Source of the DNA: Owenia fusiformis
Taxonomy: Eukaryota; Annelida; Polychaeta; Sabellida; Oweniidae
Length of the DNA: 64,000 nucleotides
NCBI GenBank assembly: GCA_903813345.2
Contig: CAIIXF020000003.1
Location: 5,543,815 to 5,607,814 of the forward strand
Reading direction: 5' to 3'
Part shown: one piece after another, positions 26,601 through 41,600 of the stretch
How the letters are laid out: each line of letters starts with the position of its first letter
Numbering within the stretch: the stretch's first letter is position 1
Translations under genes and position numbers: made by a program
Notes under the pieces: model-generated
Seen by the model: only the letters and a program-made list of their open reading frames with translations
What the model was told of the DNA's origin: nothing
The model's database searches: none

Positions 26601-29600
26601 ACAGTACCTCACCATGAAATACAGAAACACACTCCACCTATTTAACATGACAGCTCATATACAGAAATACAGCTCATGACAGTTCATATACTCTAAAACA
26701 GAACCATACTTTATAAATTAACCAACACAAATGTAATCTGTTCCCTTGTTGGCCTGATTGCTGATTATTGACTGCAAAATGTGTTATGTCCTTAATTAAT
26801 GCTAATTTACAACACAAAACAAGGCATATGGTGAACAATATCGTACCTAAAACATAGCAGTGTGGGCTTGTTGACCCTGACAGCAAGATGACCAAAAGGT
26901 TAATCAGCTCTAGAACTTCTTACCACGTAACATGTGTAAAAATTTTGAAACAATTCTGTGAAGTTGTTTTCCTGGAATCACGATAACAAGAAAATAGAGA
27001 CACTGCTGCCCGCCAAGCTGACAACAACACAGTACCTTTTTTAAGTACGATAAAAACATGACCATATCTACATTATTGCCAAATGGCTAGACAGACAAGC
27101 AGACAGACACGTTGGTGATAACACTGGCCCATCAATGCTTAGCCTAGCTGATAAAACCCAAAGAAATTATACAAGAAATTAAGGGAAATCCTGTAGAACT
27201 TTATATTTCTTTGGAGAGTAAGTGTGTTATAAGTTTATATAATCTTGCAAGCCTATACCTAACAATGATTAGAATATTATTAGCACTATAATTAAACTCA
27301 TCCGCAAGACTATAATATATACCAGATCTTCTATCAATTCTACTAATAACTATCAGGTGAATGAACCTCAATTATATTCATATTTATTTATGTATCATAT
27401 GATCCTTGTGAAAATACTGTGTCATAGCTAATTCTCTTTTTTCTCACATTATCACAATCAAAAGATGAAAAACTATCACATACTGTAAAACATTTCACAG
27501 TAAAGGGTTCCGATAAGCTTCCCGTATAAAAACAATATGGCATCTCCAGGCGAGTCAACTGGATCAGTCCATTTTGAAGAAATAAGTCCCATTTATTTTA
27601 CAACACAGAATTGATTTATTATTCGCATATTGTGGTGGTAAATCGTGAAAACATGAATATGCGAAAAGAATCAAATGTACAAATCCACGAAAATTGCTCC
27701 GCTGAATTTGAAGTGTTTTACAGTACTGGAACTGGAACGAGTGCACTTAGGTAACTATACCCAATTGCAGCATTTGAAAGGCAAAGAGCAAAACTAAACT
27801 ATTGGAAATGGTAAAATGATAGATATCCCTGGCCACATAGGTCATATTCTCAGCGCTTGCATTAGGTTAGAAAATTTGTGAGTCCCAAGGACGCAATTTT
27901 TTTAAAAAAAAGTGTCCTTTGAAAAAAAACTGTGTCCCCTATTTCTAGCCTGTTTTGAGGTTTAACTTTATTTTAAAACATTTTTTACCAAAACACCTTT
28001 TAGTATTTGATTTCTTGCCGTGAATTTAAAACGGAAGTAAACATTAACCCCCCTATCACACCAAACTAGTTCTTACCCGTTCTTGCCAGTCCTACGAAAA
28101 CATCGTAAAACGGGCTCAATCTGGCTTTGGTCGGGAAATATGTCTGAAATAATTAGCTTCTTCGTTCTTAAACAGTCTTCAATACGTTCATCTCGTTCGC
28201 AGTTCGTTCAGGTCGCACCAGGTTGGTGTGCAACGTCGTAGAACGCGTCCCTTAGTCTAGAAGGTCATTATGACCTGATTATAGAACGGTATGGTCGCCA
28301 TCGAATTTTGAATCGATTCAAAATTCTAAAATCACATTCCCGTCTGAGAACGTTCATAAAGTTCGTAAATAGACCTTAGAAAGTTGCAGCTACGTTCATT
28401 TCGTTCGCACACAGTTTTGAAGAACGCAGTGGCAACTTGTTTGGTGTGATAGCTATATTTTTGCTAACTCGTTAATAAGCAGTGTTAAATACGTTCTTAA
28501 TCAGTTTAAATCCGTTTGCAATTAGTTCTACCTCGTTCTCAACACATCCTCAGACAGTTCAACTCGTTGTTAAAACGTCCCTAGTAAGATTGAAGTACGA
28601 CGGTTCCGTTCGTAGTACGTCCAGCTCGTCGTTAGTACGTTGTCACTCGTTCTAATTGTAGAACGTGACGACCACGAGAACATTTTGAGCATTGTCTAAG
28701 TTCTAAAGGACCTACCCGTTCGAGTACGTTCGATGAAGTTTGTAAATAGATCCCAAACGGTCCTTAGTAGGTCCAGTCCGTTCGTACACAGTTGAAGCCC
28801 GTTTTCGAGAACGTTGTGGGAACTAGTTTGGTGTGATAGTAGGGTAAGTACAGACTAAATAAACGCATGTCCGTTCAATCGACAATGAATACATTTTATT
28901 TCATGAATAACCTATTTGTTTCTGAATAGGAAAAACTGTGGCGTGTCATGGTTTCAAATTTAAAAATAAACAAAGTCGAAAAAATTCGAGAGAATCATGA
29001 TTATTTGTAAATATTCAACATGTTGAGCCTTATTTACGATTCAAATAAAGGTGAGAGATCATAATTATTTGTTTTTGTTAGGTATCGTTGTAAACACATT
29101 GTAGTATTGACTTAAAAAAATTTTGCGTCCAAAAAACGGAAATATTTTCAATTTTTGCGTCCTCCAAATTATTTTTGAGTCCTTAACATGTACGGGACGC
29201 CGTTAATGCAAGCCCTGTATTCTTGTTTTAATATTTTCAGAATCATAATACAACACAACACAGATTATTCTATAAGTAAACTTGAGTTTTTTGGGACATG
29301 AGAGTAGTTAATTACCATGCCTCCCTGGTTTTCCACCATCCAATATATGCAAGGGTGGATCTAGGAACCAACAGGGGGGGGGGCAAAATTTCAAGTCTGA
29401 TAAAATAAAAAGAATGGGCCCCTAAAACCAAAAAATGGGCCCAAATTTTCAAAATTTAAGGCCTATTTTCTTCAAAATTTGGTCAAAAATTAAAACATTA
29501 TCGGGGCCTTAAGGTCTTTTTCTGCCCCCCCCCAGATCCGCCAGTGATATGATTATATACTGAAGATATGTAGATCTATTCTAAAGGTTTCATGGAACTT

Positions 29601-32600
29601 TCTTCATTTTTCTTAAGTTTTTTAAGATTACCTTTAACCTCTGATAGAAAGATTTAAAACACCTTCCAAAAATAACCTTATATGTCACAACATGAGCATT
29701 CAATAGAAACCCTCCCCTCTATTGAACTACGGTACATACATTTTATATGATTTTCAAAGAAGACCTCTTGCCATAATATAAGCAATCAACATTGACATAT
29801 CCAGATATATCTAACTTACCTGATGCTCATAATCCTTTCCAACATTCAATGAGTCTCTTAGACTTGTCATATTAATATCCTTCATCTTATATAGTTGGAA
29901 GTTAGCTCCTAAAGCTAAAGTATGTATACTGTATATACTTCTCTAATTGTTATCCTGATATCAGCTTAATGTTATTATTTGTAGGATTGAGTTCTTTAGA
30001 TTTTGCTTCAAATCTCTATTTTAATTTGATTATCCCAGTTGATCCTTCTAAAGTGAATGAATGTTTGGTTCCACCAGTCTGAACTATTTCCACACCAGTT
30101 TATAAGAAGTTGTGTTTATGTTATGAGACTCCAAGCTCTTACTGCATCAACTTTTATGATCCTCACCAACCAATCCAATATATAACCCACTTAAAGGGCC
30201 TGAAACCTATTGGTAATTTCTGCAATAGTAATTTGTTCCTCCTTTTTGTATTTTCCTCATTTAATCCTTTGTGTTTGGTAGACTATTTCCATCTCTTAAC
30301 TCAAATGGTGATTATAAATACAAAGTTTAGCTTGTAAGTAAAAATATCCTGACAGAGTGGGAAAGTAGAATCTGCATGGAATAGCACCTTGCAAAAATAG
30401 AGCTCACCATATATAATGTGATTTGTTTACATCAGTATGGAATATAAAATATATGGTTAGTTAAAATTATGACCTTACCCTACAGAAATGAAGATTATGC
30501 TTTGGAGTTGTTTGGGGGATACTTTATGATGATATCATGCATGCTCAAGGGGGAAAATAAACTATAAGGGAATAATTAAAAATTCATTTGCACTTCAACC
30601 TGCTATGCTCACTTACTCAAAGTTACTTTTTACTCAAATAACTTTTTTGTCTCTTACAATTTGAAGTAGATTTTTCTATCTTGGTGACAGGCCTTTTAAG
30701 TAACACATTGAGCAAAGTCAAAACCAATGGCATAAGTGTTAACATATGTGATTACTCTAAACATATGATTTGAAGAGTTAAAGACTTTAATTCCCTCTCC
30801 ATATATGTTCATGTGGAATGACTCATTCATTGTACATGACTCATTCATTGTACTTAGGGGAGGCATCAAAAGTTCGATGTCGGATCGGAAACTAAATAAA
30901 TCTAGTTTTGACTCAGACCCCCCCCCCTCCCCCCAAAACTAAATACCGTGAAAGTTGATCGCTTACTTCGGTTTGAGAATTTGAAAAATTATTGCTAAAC
31001 ATGATCTAGTTTTTGTTAATTCCTATTGTAATTTGCGGCTTTTAACAACTATTGATAGAATAGAATCCATTGGAATGATCTTGACGAAGAAAGCATCAGG
31101 TAAAATCTTTATTTTTAAACCATTCCAAAGCATTCTGAGTTGAAATTGCCCAAAATTTGAAATGTTGAAATTTGTCGGATAGCAAACTGAAATGGGTTTG
31201 AACCCCCTCCCCCCCTAACTAGATTTATTTAGTTTTCTATCCGACATCGAACTTTTGATGCCTCCCCTTATTCAACATATCTCAGTTTACTCTGCTCTTC
31301 ATCAGTGATATTGAATTTAATAATATTATTATATCTATCTGATTCTATTAAATAATTCCCTTAAAAGAAATTTAAAGTAAGGCCAGTTGAATAACACATG
31401 TTAACAAATAACAAAAATAACAGAATTATAGAAAACAAATAAATACCAATAACAATAAAAATTTTATCTTCATAGTCAGGGTATATTTCCCCAAAGTGCA
31501 ACCAATTTTCTTCTTTGCAAGATCTAACCAGTATAAGGGCGGTCAGTGGTTGCAATATTTTAGTCTGACTTATCTAATAAGTTCTGGTATAAATCAATTT
31601 AAGCACGAACCCTATCTTTATAAGCCCATTTATGAGGCCTGATATTAGGACAGAAAAACCAATAATATGACCCATCTGGTATTCTAAAAGAATTCTCTTG
31701 AAAATATCAGATCTTACCAAGATTACTCAACATTTGCCGTAATAGAGCTATGGGGCATAAAGAAATTCAAAATATATCCCAAGCATATTTCAATAAGTTT
31801 ATTTTACCCAAGACAATTCATGTACAAGGCAAAAATAGCAAAATGTCCCACCTGCCATTTGTTACAGACATCAACTGCCAAATACCAACCACCATATGCC
31901 GAACACCATCCATAAAAAGTTGGAGACTATAGCAATATGTCACCACTTGTGACATGATAAAGATAATGCCCAGATATTATGATATTTGAAGAGTTATAGG
32001 TTGTAAGTACATGTATAGATGGTACCTAAACATTTATGATATTCTCAAAAAGCTTTTTGCCATTTTACAAAATGACTACCATATTTTGAGCTTTAAAGGT
32101 TTCTTTCTTATTATATCTGATTCTATCAAAGTTCACTCCCTACTATGAGATAAGAGTGTAGAAATTGATATCTTAGGCACAGTAGCATAAAGCACACAGG
32201 TGAATCAGCTGCATACAACCTACAAGATGTATCATTAATTTATATTTATAAACACTTCCACACTTGCTCCTGCAATATAGCACACAGCTTATCTATTATA
32301 TGTAGATTCACATTAAGCTCTGTAGCTTCATGCTTTGTGTATTTTCCAAATATATTTTGCTCCTTAAAGGCATCACTTCACAGTCCTACTGCTTATCCTA
32401 CTACATAAAAAGTCCTAATTCATCTTCCAAAATAGCTCAGGCCAGTGTGTTTTCCCTTGAATGTTGTATCCTGTAGTATGTTACCTGAGCCCAGTTTATT
32501 GCATCTAGGATGTACTACATTAACACACATGTAAACTCAGCAGCCATATGAACCAGGTGTTCTCTTAGCTATATTTAACTCTTCTTAAAAATGCAGACAT

Positions 32601-35600
32601 TTCTTGTCTTACACAAAGTTATATGATATAAGTTCATTTCAATAAATGGGAACATAAATTAATTTACAACATATAGATGAAATGTATGTATATTATCTTA
32701 TTTTTAGGCGACACTTTTTCACATACAATTTCAAAATATTTCAATTGCTAGGCGAAAAATGTGACTGACAAAATCAACCAAACACCTATTACTCTCTTTA
32801 CAGCTGAACCTTTCACATAGAGGGACTGCCATACTTAAACTCTTTTAAGCTGGATGACTCTAACTGTAATTAGTATCATTCAAGATGGTGGCCAAAATTC
32901 TTTTGTTTTTGATAAACCAACAATTTCAGCTAAACTAAATCTGGATTCCAAAAGTTTTCATGCAAACTGTAAACAGCCAGTAAAAAATGCTCAGACACCC
33001 GCATTAATAGTGAATTTTAAAGAAAACAGCTTCACTTAGAATGACTCTAACTGAAGTTGATGAAACACTAATTCATGATAACATGACATTTCCTCAACCA
33101 ATAAGCAAGCAGAGAGAAACATGTTACAACTAGAAAAACAGCAACTCCAAGGAGTAGCAAATCCTTCCAAACAAAACATATTTTGATAAATAGTGAGTGG
33201 CCACCTTGAAAATTTCTTCTTGAGCAGAGCTCCTTCCTAGCAGCATATAAAATTTGAACCAAATCTGTCAACTGGTATTTGAGTTATTAAAGAACACATT
33301 TTTAACAACAAATGGCAGCCATTTTGATAAATAGTGGCCATCTCGAGAATATATTCTTGAGCTCCTTCTCTTCCTCCCATCTCTAAGCATCAGCTCCAAC
33401 TACTGGTATTTGATTTCTTAAAGATAACATTTTTTACGAAAAATGGCAGCCATTTTGATATTCTGTGGACATCTTGAAAATGTCTTCTTTAGCAGAGCTC
33501 CTCTGGCCCTTGGCACCAACATATAAAATTTGAACCAAATCCATCAATTGGCGTTTGAGCTATCAAAGATTACGTTCTTTTAAAAAAATGGTGGCCATTT
33601 TGAAATTCAGCCACCATCTTGAAAATTCTTTCTCAAACAGAGCTTCTTTGTCATTAGGCATCAGCTTATAACCAAATCCTTTCACTGGTATTTCAGTTAT
33701 CAAAGATTACTTTTTTATGAAAAATGGTGGCCATTTTGAATTAAGCGGCCATATTGCAAATTCCTTCTTGAGCAGAGGTCCTACACTCATAAGGCATGAG
33801 TATATAAAATTTAAATCAAATCCATCAACTGGTATTTGAGCTATTATCCCCTGGAAAGGCAAATGAACTAACGTACAGACAGATGGACGGACGGACAGAC
33901 AGCTTTCCTATATCCCCCACAAACTAATATTTTAATATATCCAGAAAATCATCCTTCTTTGTGATGAGAACTCTGGTTAACTTGGTGAGTTCAGTGGAAA
34001 TCTCTTAAGAGATAAGATGAAGATATCTTTTAAGAAACTAAGTCAAACATGTGCAAATAATATATGTTGATCCTAAAGAAGACTTCTTTACAAACAAGAA
34101 AGTTGAAGAATTAACAGCTGGTTTCCTGAATTCTATTTTTAAAGCAATTAAGACTTGGTTTAAAAGTTCATCAATTTTTGTTTACCTGTGTGAGTGTCTC
34201 CCTGTTCCCTTTGATCTTTTCATTCTTATAATTAACCTATATTTTGCAGCCTGTAACATGTACAGTATAATGTGCTTTGTTAATTCAAAGGTCAAATATA
34301 GTAAAAATTACAATTACAGGGAATATGCGTTTCCTGGAATTCCCAATGGGGTCTCAAGGAAACCTTTGAATAGTGCAAAATACATGTAGTACAGTACATA
34401 TTCTTTCTGGACTATTAATTCTCTAGCTTAGGCCCTGTAAATAATGAACTGTTTGTAAAAATTGCAATAAAGAAAACGTGAATTCTACTAACTGTCTGAA
34501 ATGGATGGTAATAAATTCTTAAAGGGAATGGGAAAAAGTGGTGTATATTTCCAAACAACCTACCATCAGTTTTAAATTAATTTAGATTAGAAGCATCCAG
34601 TGTTTCCAAATTATTCTAGTTAGATTTGTATTCCACAAAATACTGTAAAAAATCTTCAATTAAAAAAATGCTGACAGTTCTAAATTATGATATCCCTGGA
34701 AACATGCAGACAAGATGCCAACCTTGTAAACTGATCAAAATGTAGCATGCAGTCAATGTTGTGATAAAAATAGAGTAAATGATTAGAAGTACTTACTGCC
34801 TTAAGAGGTGGCCTTGATCTGATGAATTCAAGAATGACAGCATGGGCATCATCTTTTACACATTGAGAACTCCCTCCCTCATCTGGTGCCTACAGTGTAA
34901 GAGAGAAAACAAACTTCAGTTGTCTATTTATGTGAGTCAAAGTAGTTATAATTTAATGGGACTGTGCATTAGATTGCATAGTTTATATAGTGTTGCTCAT
35001 TTCAATAAACACTGTACGAGATGCGAGTAGAAATAATCTTGATTTACTCCGTTAAATATTCAAAATTTCGTTAAAGGGATATCATATTTGAAGTCTACAT
35101 GTAGACTTGCATCTATAAATGTAGTTTAAAAAAGTATTTTCCAACTTTGAAAATTTAATCTTCTTTGAAAATGTGACTTTTAGGTCGGGGAGATTCCCCA
35201 TAGACCCCATGTTACAAAATCACAAAATGTGAAGTATATTTTCTTGTGTTGGGCAGATAATATTTTCTTTTACTGAACATATTTTTGTTTGTATAATTAA
35301 CAGACACATAAGGGTTTTATGAAAATTGATCCACTTAAGGGGACTCATCTCTAACCCTTACGACAATGGTGATATACTTGCCTATTACAGAACAGAAAAT
35401 AAACATCTTCAGGAAAAGCTTGTTTGTTAACTTCACGTTTGACAAGTGTTCTATAATTAAATATTAATGACGCTGAATGACGGTATGTGACACTTTATGA
35501 CATAGTAACTCATAGCAACTATGAGCTCCTCACTTGAAGCATCGTTTTATCATGACGTCATATAACACTCTTGCTCACAAATTCTTGGAAAATTGTTTCC

Positions 35601-38600
35601 ATTATATGTGACGTCAGTGACTCATTGCCCCATCAACAATTAAACAAACAAATGAACTATACGTCACTGATTTCCCAAATAATTGCATAATTTGGGTATT
35701 TGCTTTGTTTTCTTGTATTCGTTCAAGCTTAGTTCGTTATATTCCAGCAGTTTAACAAGCAAGCAAAGGATTTACAGACAAACTAGCATGTAACTTGCTT
35801 TTTTCGCTAAATGCCATTAGTATGAGCTATAATTTATAGGTTTCATTGAATATTACCTTGGAAATCAAAATGGTTATTATTCCCATATATATTACTGGTG
35901 TATAAGAAAATCGTTTTAGCCTACGGTACAGCCACCGAATGGTGTGCCTCTTAATAACATCTAAAATAAAAAAAAGGTTTCACCATCGATTTTTTACGTC
36001 AAATAATATCAAAGTTTATTGAAATAAAGAGGCGATTGAAATTCAACATGGCGTCAAGAACCATTTACAAATGTTAGTCTTATAAGGCTTTAATATATTT
36101 ACCCTCATTTGAATTTTCTTGGAATTCAAACTATTCAGATAATAAAAGGCATTGCATTTATATCATTTTAAGCGATTGTAAAATGATTCGCATATCTGAT
36201 AACACGTACAGCAAGATCATACCGTTTCGCACTGAACAATTTTTGTTTGTTTTTGATAATTGACGAAATTCTTGAAAAATATCAGAAAAAGCCGAAATTT
36301 TGAATCTAAATAACAGAAAAAATCGACGGTGGAACCTTTTTATCTTTTCAAATGTTATTTAGGGGTACGTGAACTATTGTTCAAAACAATAAAAACAATA
36401 TGTCAATGTTTTATTTTTCTCCTCAAAGAATGTCAAAGTTTATGGTAATTTAAGTTCGACATGGCCTAATTTTTATTGCCGAACTTGGGTGAGGGGTCAC
36501 AATCCTTTTCAAAGGTTGGTCTTGTGATTCTTTATTTACCCTAATTTTAGTTTTCTTGATATTTACATTATTATGATAATATAAAAGGCATTGCATTTAT
36601 ATAATTTTAAACGATTGTAAAATAATTCGCAACACGTATGTTGAGATCATACCTTTTCGCACTAAAAACATTTTTTGTTGGTGATAATCGATGACATTCT
36701 TGAAAATATAATGAAAAAAGCCGAAATTCCGAAAATAAATAACAGAAAAAATCGACGGTGGAACCTTTTTATATTTTCAAATGTTATTTAGGGGTACGTG
36801 AACTGTTGTTTGAAACAATAAAAACAATATGTCAATGTTTTAGTTTTTTCCTCAAAAAATGTCAAAGTTTATGAAAATTGGAATACAATTACAATTTTAT
36901 ATGGCGTCAATTGCACTGCCGATTGATCAAAACCCTTTATCTAACCTGTTCTTACTATGCTTTATTAGTACCCATGAAGAAATAATTGGCATCAAAAGTC
37001 TTCAGCTTATCAAATGCCGTAAATTAAAAACAACCTTGGTGGCCATGTGACGATTTTCCTATCAATCATCGATAAAATAAGAACGTGTCGCTTTTAAAGC
37101 AAGCATATTCTAGTGAAGCGGGTAAATTGAGGCGTTTTTTTTCCGTAACGTCACACCCATTTTTCAGACGATGTAGGGAAATATTTTGATGGCTAACATT
37201 CAGTGTTTTTTACATTAAATGAAAGCATATATGAAATACTTCAAAAAAAAGAAACATAAACAGGGGGTTCAGGGTACCCCCAATTCGGCTAGGTTAGAGA
37301 TGAGTCCCCTTAAACTGACAATTTTCAAGTTTAAGGGATTTTCTTATATACCTGCCATGTTAATTAACTCAAATCAGCCACCTTGTGGTGAAACTGGTAA
37401 CTATCTACTAGCATCTGGGTAATTAAATACAGTTTAATCAAAATCAAGATTTCTTCCATTAACACATAATATGATCATACCTACCATGACTTGACGTAGC
37501 TCATAGCGTCGTGCTCTGATGTCTTCCATTAACATCTCGTATGGTGTCAACTCATATTCCACTGACCTCATCCTCATGTCACTGTCCACTGACTTCAGCT
37601 TGACTCCTTGCCTGCAAAACACAAAACATGAGGCTTCACACAAGACTATAAATAGAGGGATGTAAAATTACAGATCCCATTTTCAAATGATCAATAATTT
37701 GTTAATGTTAACCTTATGTGCACTGCCATTGTCCACATCCAGTTGGGGAGTTTAAGCTTGTATATAAAATCAAAATGCCAACCTATATGTATTATATATT
37801 ATTATTATTATATGACCAATCGCAGATACAAATGCATCGCTTAAATATTTTTCGTTCATGATTAGGTTGTGAAAAACATTGTGAGCTTAAACTCCCTATT
37901 ATTACACTGTACTGTGAGACTGCTGGCCACCGCCCGCCCATCCTTTTTTAGGTACAATTTTGTCATCAGCTTGATGGGCGGGCGGCATCTCACTTTCTTG
38001 TCATCATGATTCCAGGAAAACCATTGGACAGATCTACTTAAAATTTTCACACATGTTATGGTAAGAAGTTGTAGAGCTGATTAAGTTTTATGTTGCCATC
38101 TTGCATTTTGGTGGCCATATTGGAAGCCTGCCTGCCCGTCAAGCTGACAACAATGTCATATCTTTTTAGGTACGATAAAAACAATAAGCAAAACTGGATT
38201 TCTGAGTTTCATCAAATGGCAAAGTGGAATCAGTCTCTGCAAGACATACAAGTAGTGTTAAATATTTCACTTGAAGAACAAGGCAACCAGTAAGATATTT
38301 TATCCTAAATTGATGTAAATAAAATTGATTGATTTATTTACTGAAAGATAGTTAGCACCTATCAGCTAGATAAAGAATTTAATATGATGAGTGGATTTCA
38401 TGGAATCTAATGGCAAGATACATGTATATTGAGTAATTCAAAAGGCAAACTTAAATTCAAGATGGCCACACAAGCGTTAATCCACTCTTGAAATAGATAC
38501 ATCTGACATATTGAATCAAATGAGAGCTGTCTTCCAGGAATCCCAAGGACAAGAGATGTCAAACAATAACTTCAAAATAGAAACATTATTTGGGTTACAA

Positions 38601-41600
38601 TTACAAACTGACAATGAGTTCTCAATTACTTCATCAGTGCCATTATTTTTACAATGTATGGAGCTTATTATGGACAAATTAATGAGAACAATTTAAAGAA
38701 TGCAGGATGCAGAATTTATCTTATATTCTTCACAGAAAATAACTGTAAAAAATTTAGTATTGACGGTTAGAAAGAAAGGAATGAATGGTAAATAAAAACC
38801 TGATTACAATAATATAGTCAACTAAGGTCATAAAGAAAGAAACTAAGAGAGAAATTGAGTGGACAAAGCATGAAAACATGAAATTAATTCTTGGCAAAGA
38901 TAACATGATTTACCTGAGGTCTCGCATTACTTGTAGCCAGAATCTCGCCCAATCAGATTGTCGGAGGTCCTCAAGGAAATGTTCTCCTTCAGTGCTTTCA
39001 TTGTGTTCTGCCTTTAAGATCTAGAGTACAAATATTTTGCAAATTCATACTGTACATCTAAAGATGCTGGGAGTCATCTTGAAAAATTGTTATCATTGGT
39101 ATAAGTACCGAGTGATACAAAAAAGACACCTACCCATATAATGTTTCATAACTTTTTTGTCTGAAAAGATTCTGACTTGTTTTTTCACACATTAAAACTA
39201 CACTCCATTTTGGAACTCCACAAGTTTCAGATGACTAGCTCACTTAGATGCACATATTTATGAGCATTACAAAATCAGTCGTCTATTCCTTTGCTGGCAC
39301 AACTGGATCTTACACAAAAATAACACCCACCTTTTGTAACATAATTTTGGAAATAAGTTATAATGATTTTATCAATGACAACTAGATTATTTTGTGTTTA
39401 ATTGAATGGGCTTCATTTCCCTGCAAGTACAAGCCCAAATCATTAGTATTTGCAAAGTTATGTTACAAAAGCTGGGAGGCATTTTTGTGTAGAATCCATG
39501 TGTGTCTGCAAAGGAATGGACGACATTTACAAGGTGTCCGGAAAGATAAGAGTGCTCTAATTTCAATAGATTTGCCTGTTGTGAAATGAAATTAATACAG
39601 ATTGTAGAATGACATTATAACAATCCTGCAACTGTCATGAGATATAATGTTTTAAAGTGAAAAAGTTATAGTTGCTATGGTAACAGGAGTTTGGGGTATG
39701 TGAAGCAGCGTCACAATTGTGTTTTATGATTCTTTTTCCTGCTCATATCATCTTGGAACTCAATCATATGTACTTATTTTACATCACATTAATATCACAG
39801 CAACATAAGGATTAGTGCTATAACATTATTTGGTCATTTGACATTACTACTGTTATCCAGTATTATGTATTTCCCACCATTATCTAAAACTTTGAGATGC
39901 ATCTTGACCAGAGATTCAAAGACCTGACAAAATTGGCTGCTGTCCGTCCACCTTTCAGATTACTGATAACATTGGCTTCAAGCCGAGTCTCATTTTTATG
40001 TTGAACTTGTAACAAACATTACTTTCAGATATTCATGCAATGTAGAAGTCTAACGTGGGTCTAACAGGGGAATATGGGTCATTGTACAAAAAGCTTTAAT
40101 GTCAAGAAATTCAATTGTAAGATTTCTTTTCTTTGCTTTGTGAGTCCGTGCATTTTGGAGGTTCACTATTGACTTTCCTTTTAATCCAGGGACCTTTTTT
40201 CTCTAAGCACTTATATTTTTTTCTATGATTATAATAATAAGTGACACTACATAGTTCTGATATGTATCAATGATATCTTTATACTTAAAAGAATACTATG
40301 ACAGCAAGAATACAATATTGAACAAAACAAAACATTGATAGAAAATACAATAATAAACACTGTTTCAAATGGTTATATTTTAGCAATTTATCACATTTTA
40401 GCGATATCATGGAGTTGCTCCACATACCCCTGACCACTGTAACAATGACAACCATAACTTTTACATTTAGATGTTATGAGATGAAAGTTGGTAGATATAT
40501 TGTCATAAAGTTCCTCTACAATCTGTAGCAATTTTATTACAAAAAATCAAAATCTCTTAAAATTAGATTATTTGTATCTTTACCTTCCAGACACCCTGTA
40601 GAGCAAATGTTGTAATGCTCATAAAATTTGACTTACTTGAGCTACACATCATCTGAAATTTCTGCAGGTGCTTTCGCATTATGTATACTTTAAATGTGCC
40701 AAGAGGACAAGTCTATATGTTAATAGACAAACAAGTTATGCAAGGTAAGGTGGGTGTCATTTTTTGTGTCACCATGTATAACTACAGTCTATGGCTGAAA
40801 ATGATCAAGGGAAAGTGTTTCATCACAAAAGAAATTTTACAAGAATAATAATCAAAGAAATTAGAAGTTCTTAAAATACCCCCATTAATCTGATCGATAA
40901 CAATTTCACAATGAAACTATAAAAATATAATGTACTAAATGTATATGTTACAATTTGTTTACCTTTTGTTCTTTTGTAATTTTTTCAAGAAAACTTGTAA
41001 GTTCAAGAGCCTCTGTGACGAGAGCACGGCAAACTGCTTTATAGTGGGACTTTGCATCCTGGTGGGACCCTAAGTGCTCCTCACAAGCCTGTAAAATAAA
41101 ATGATGTGTATCACTGATTTTAATTCAGTATAGTGTTCTCTCAAGAACTTTACTAATTCTCATTTACAAGGTAATATGACAAAAAATGTCCAAAACTAAA
41201 TGGTTATTTCCTATGTTACACCCAGTTGATCCAATTAAAAAAAAGAAAGAATGGCCATAAAGATGTTTCTTAAAACATAGATTTACATGGATCAAAGGAT
41301 CTTGTAACCCTAAACATATTTTCTAAAAAAACAACAGAATCACATCTAAGTGAATTTGTTGATTATTCAAAAAGCAGTTGTTCCTTATTAATGGAAATTG
41401 AATGATTGGGATTCAGACGATTAGAATTCAGACCAATGGGATTCAGACCATTGAGATTCGGATGGATGGGAATTGAGCAATTGGAATTCGGACCAATGGG
41501 GCGAACCCTATTATACAACATGGAAGGCTACAGATTCTCAATAAAATCAATGGTTTATTCCCACAGGGAGCCAAAAACCAATAGAACAATATACAATGTA

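Noticed and set aside
22985-26653. Regularly spaced repeat that could be mistaken for a CRISPR array
   Set aside because: The 49-bp units abut with no unique spacers, the genome is eukaryotic and no cas genes are present.
34051-34389. 112-codon plus-strand frame
   Set aside because: Low-complexity AT-rich translation, no domain pattern and no splice or promoter support.
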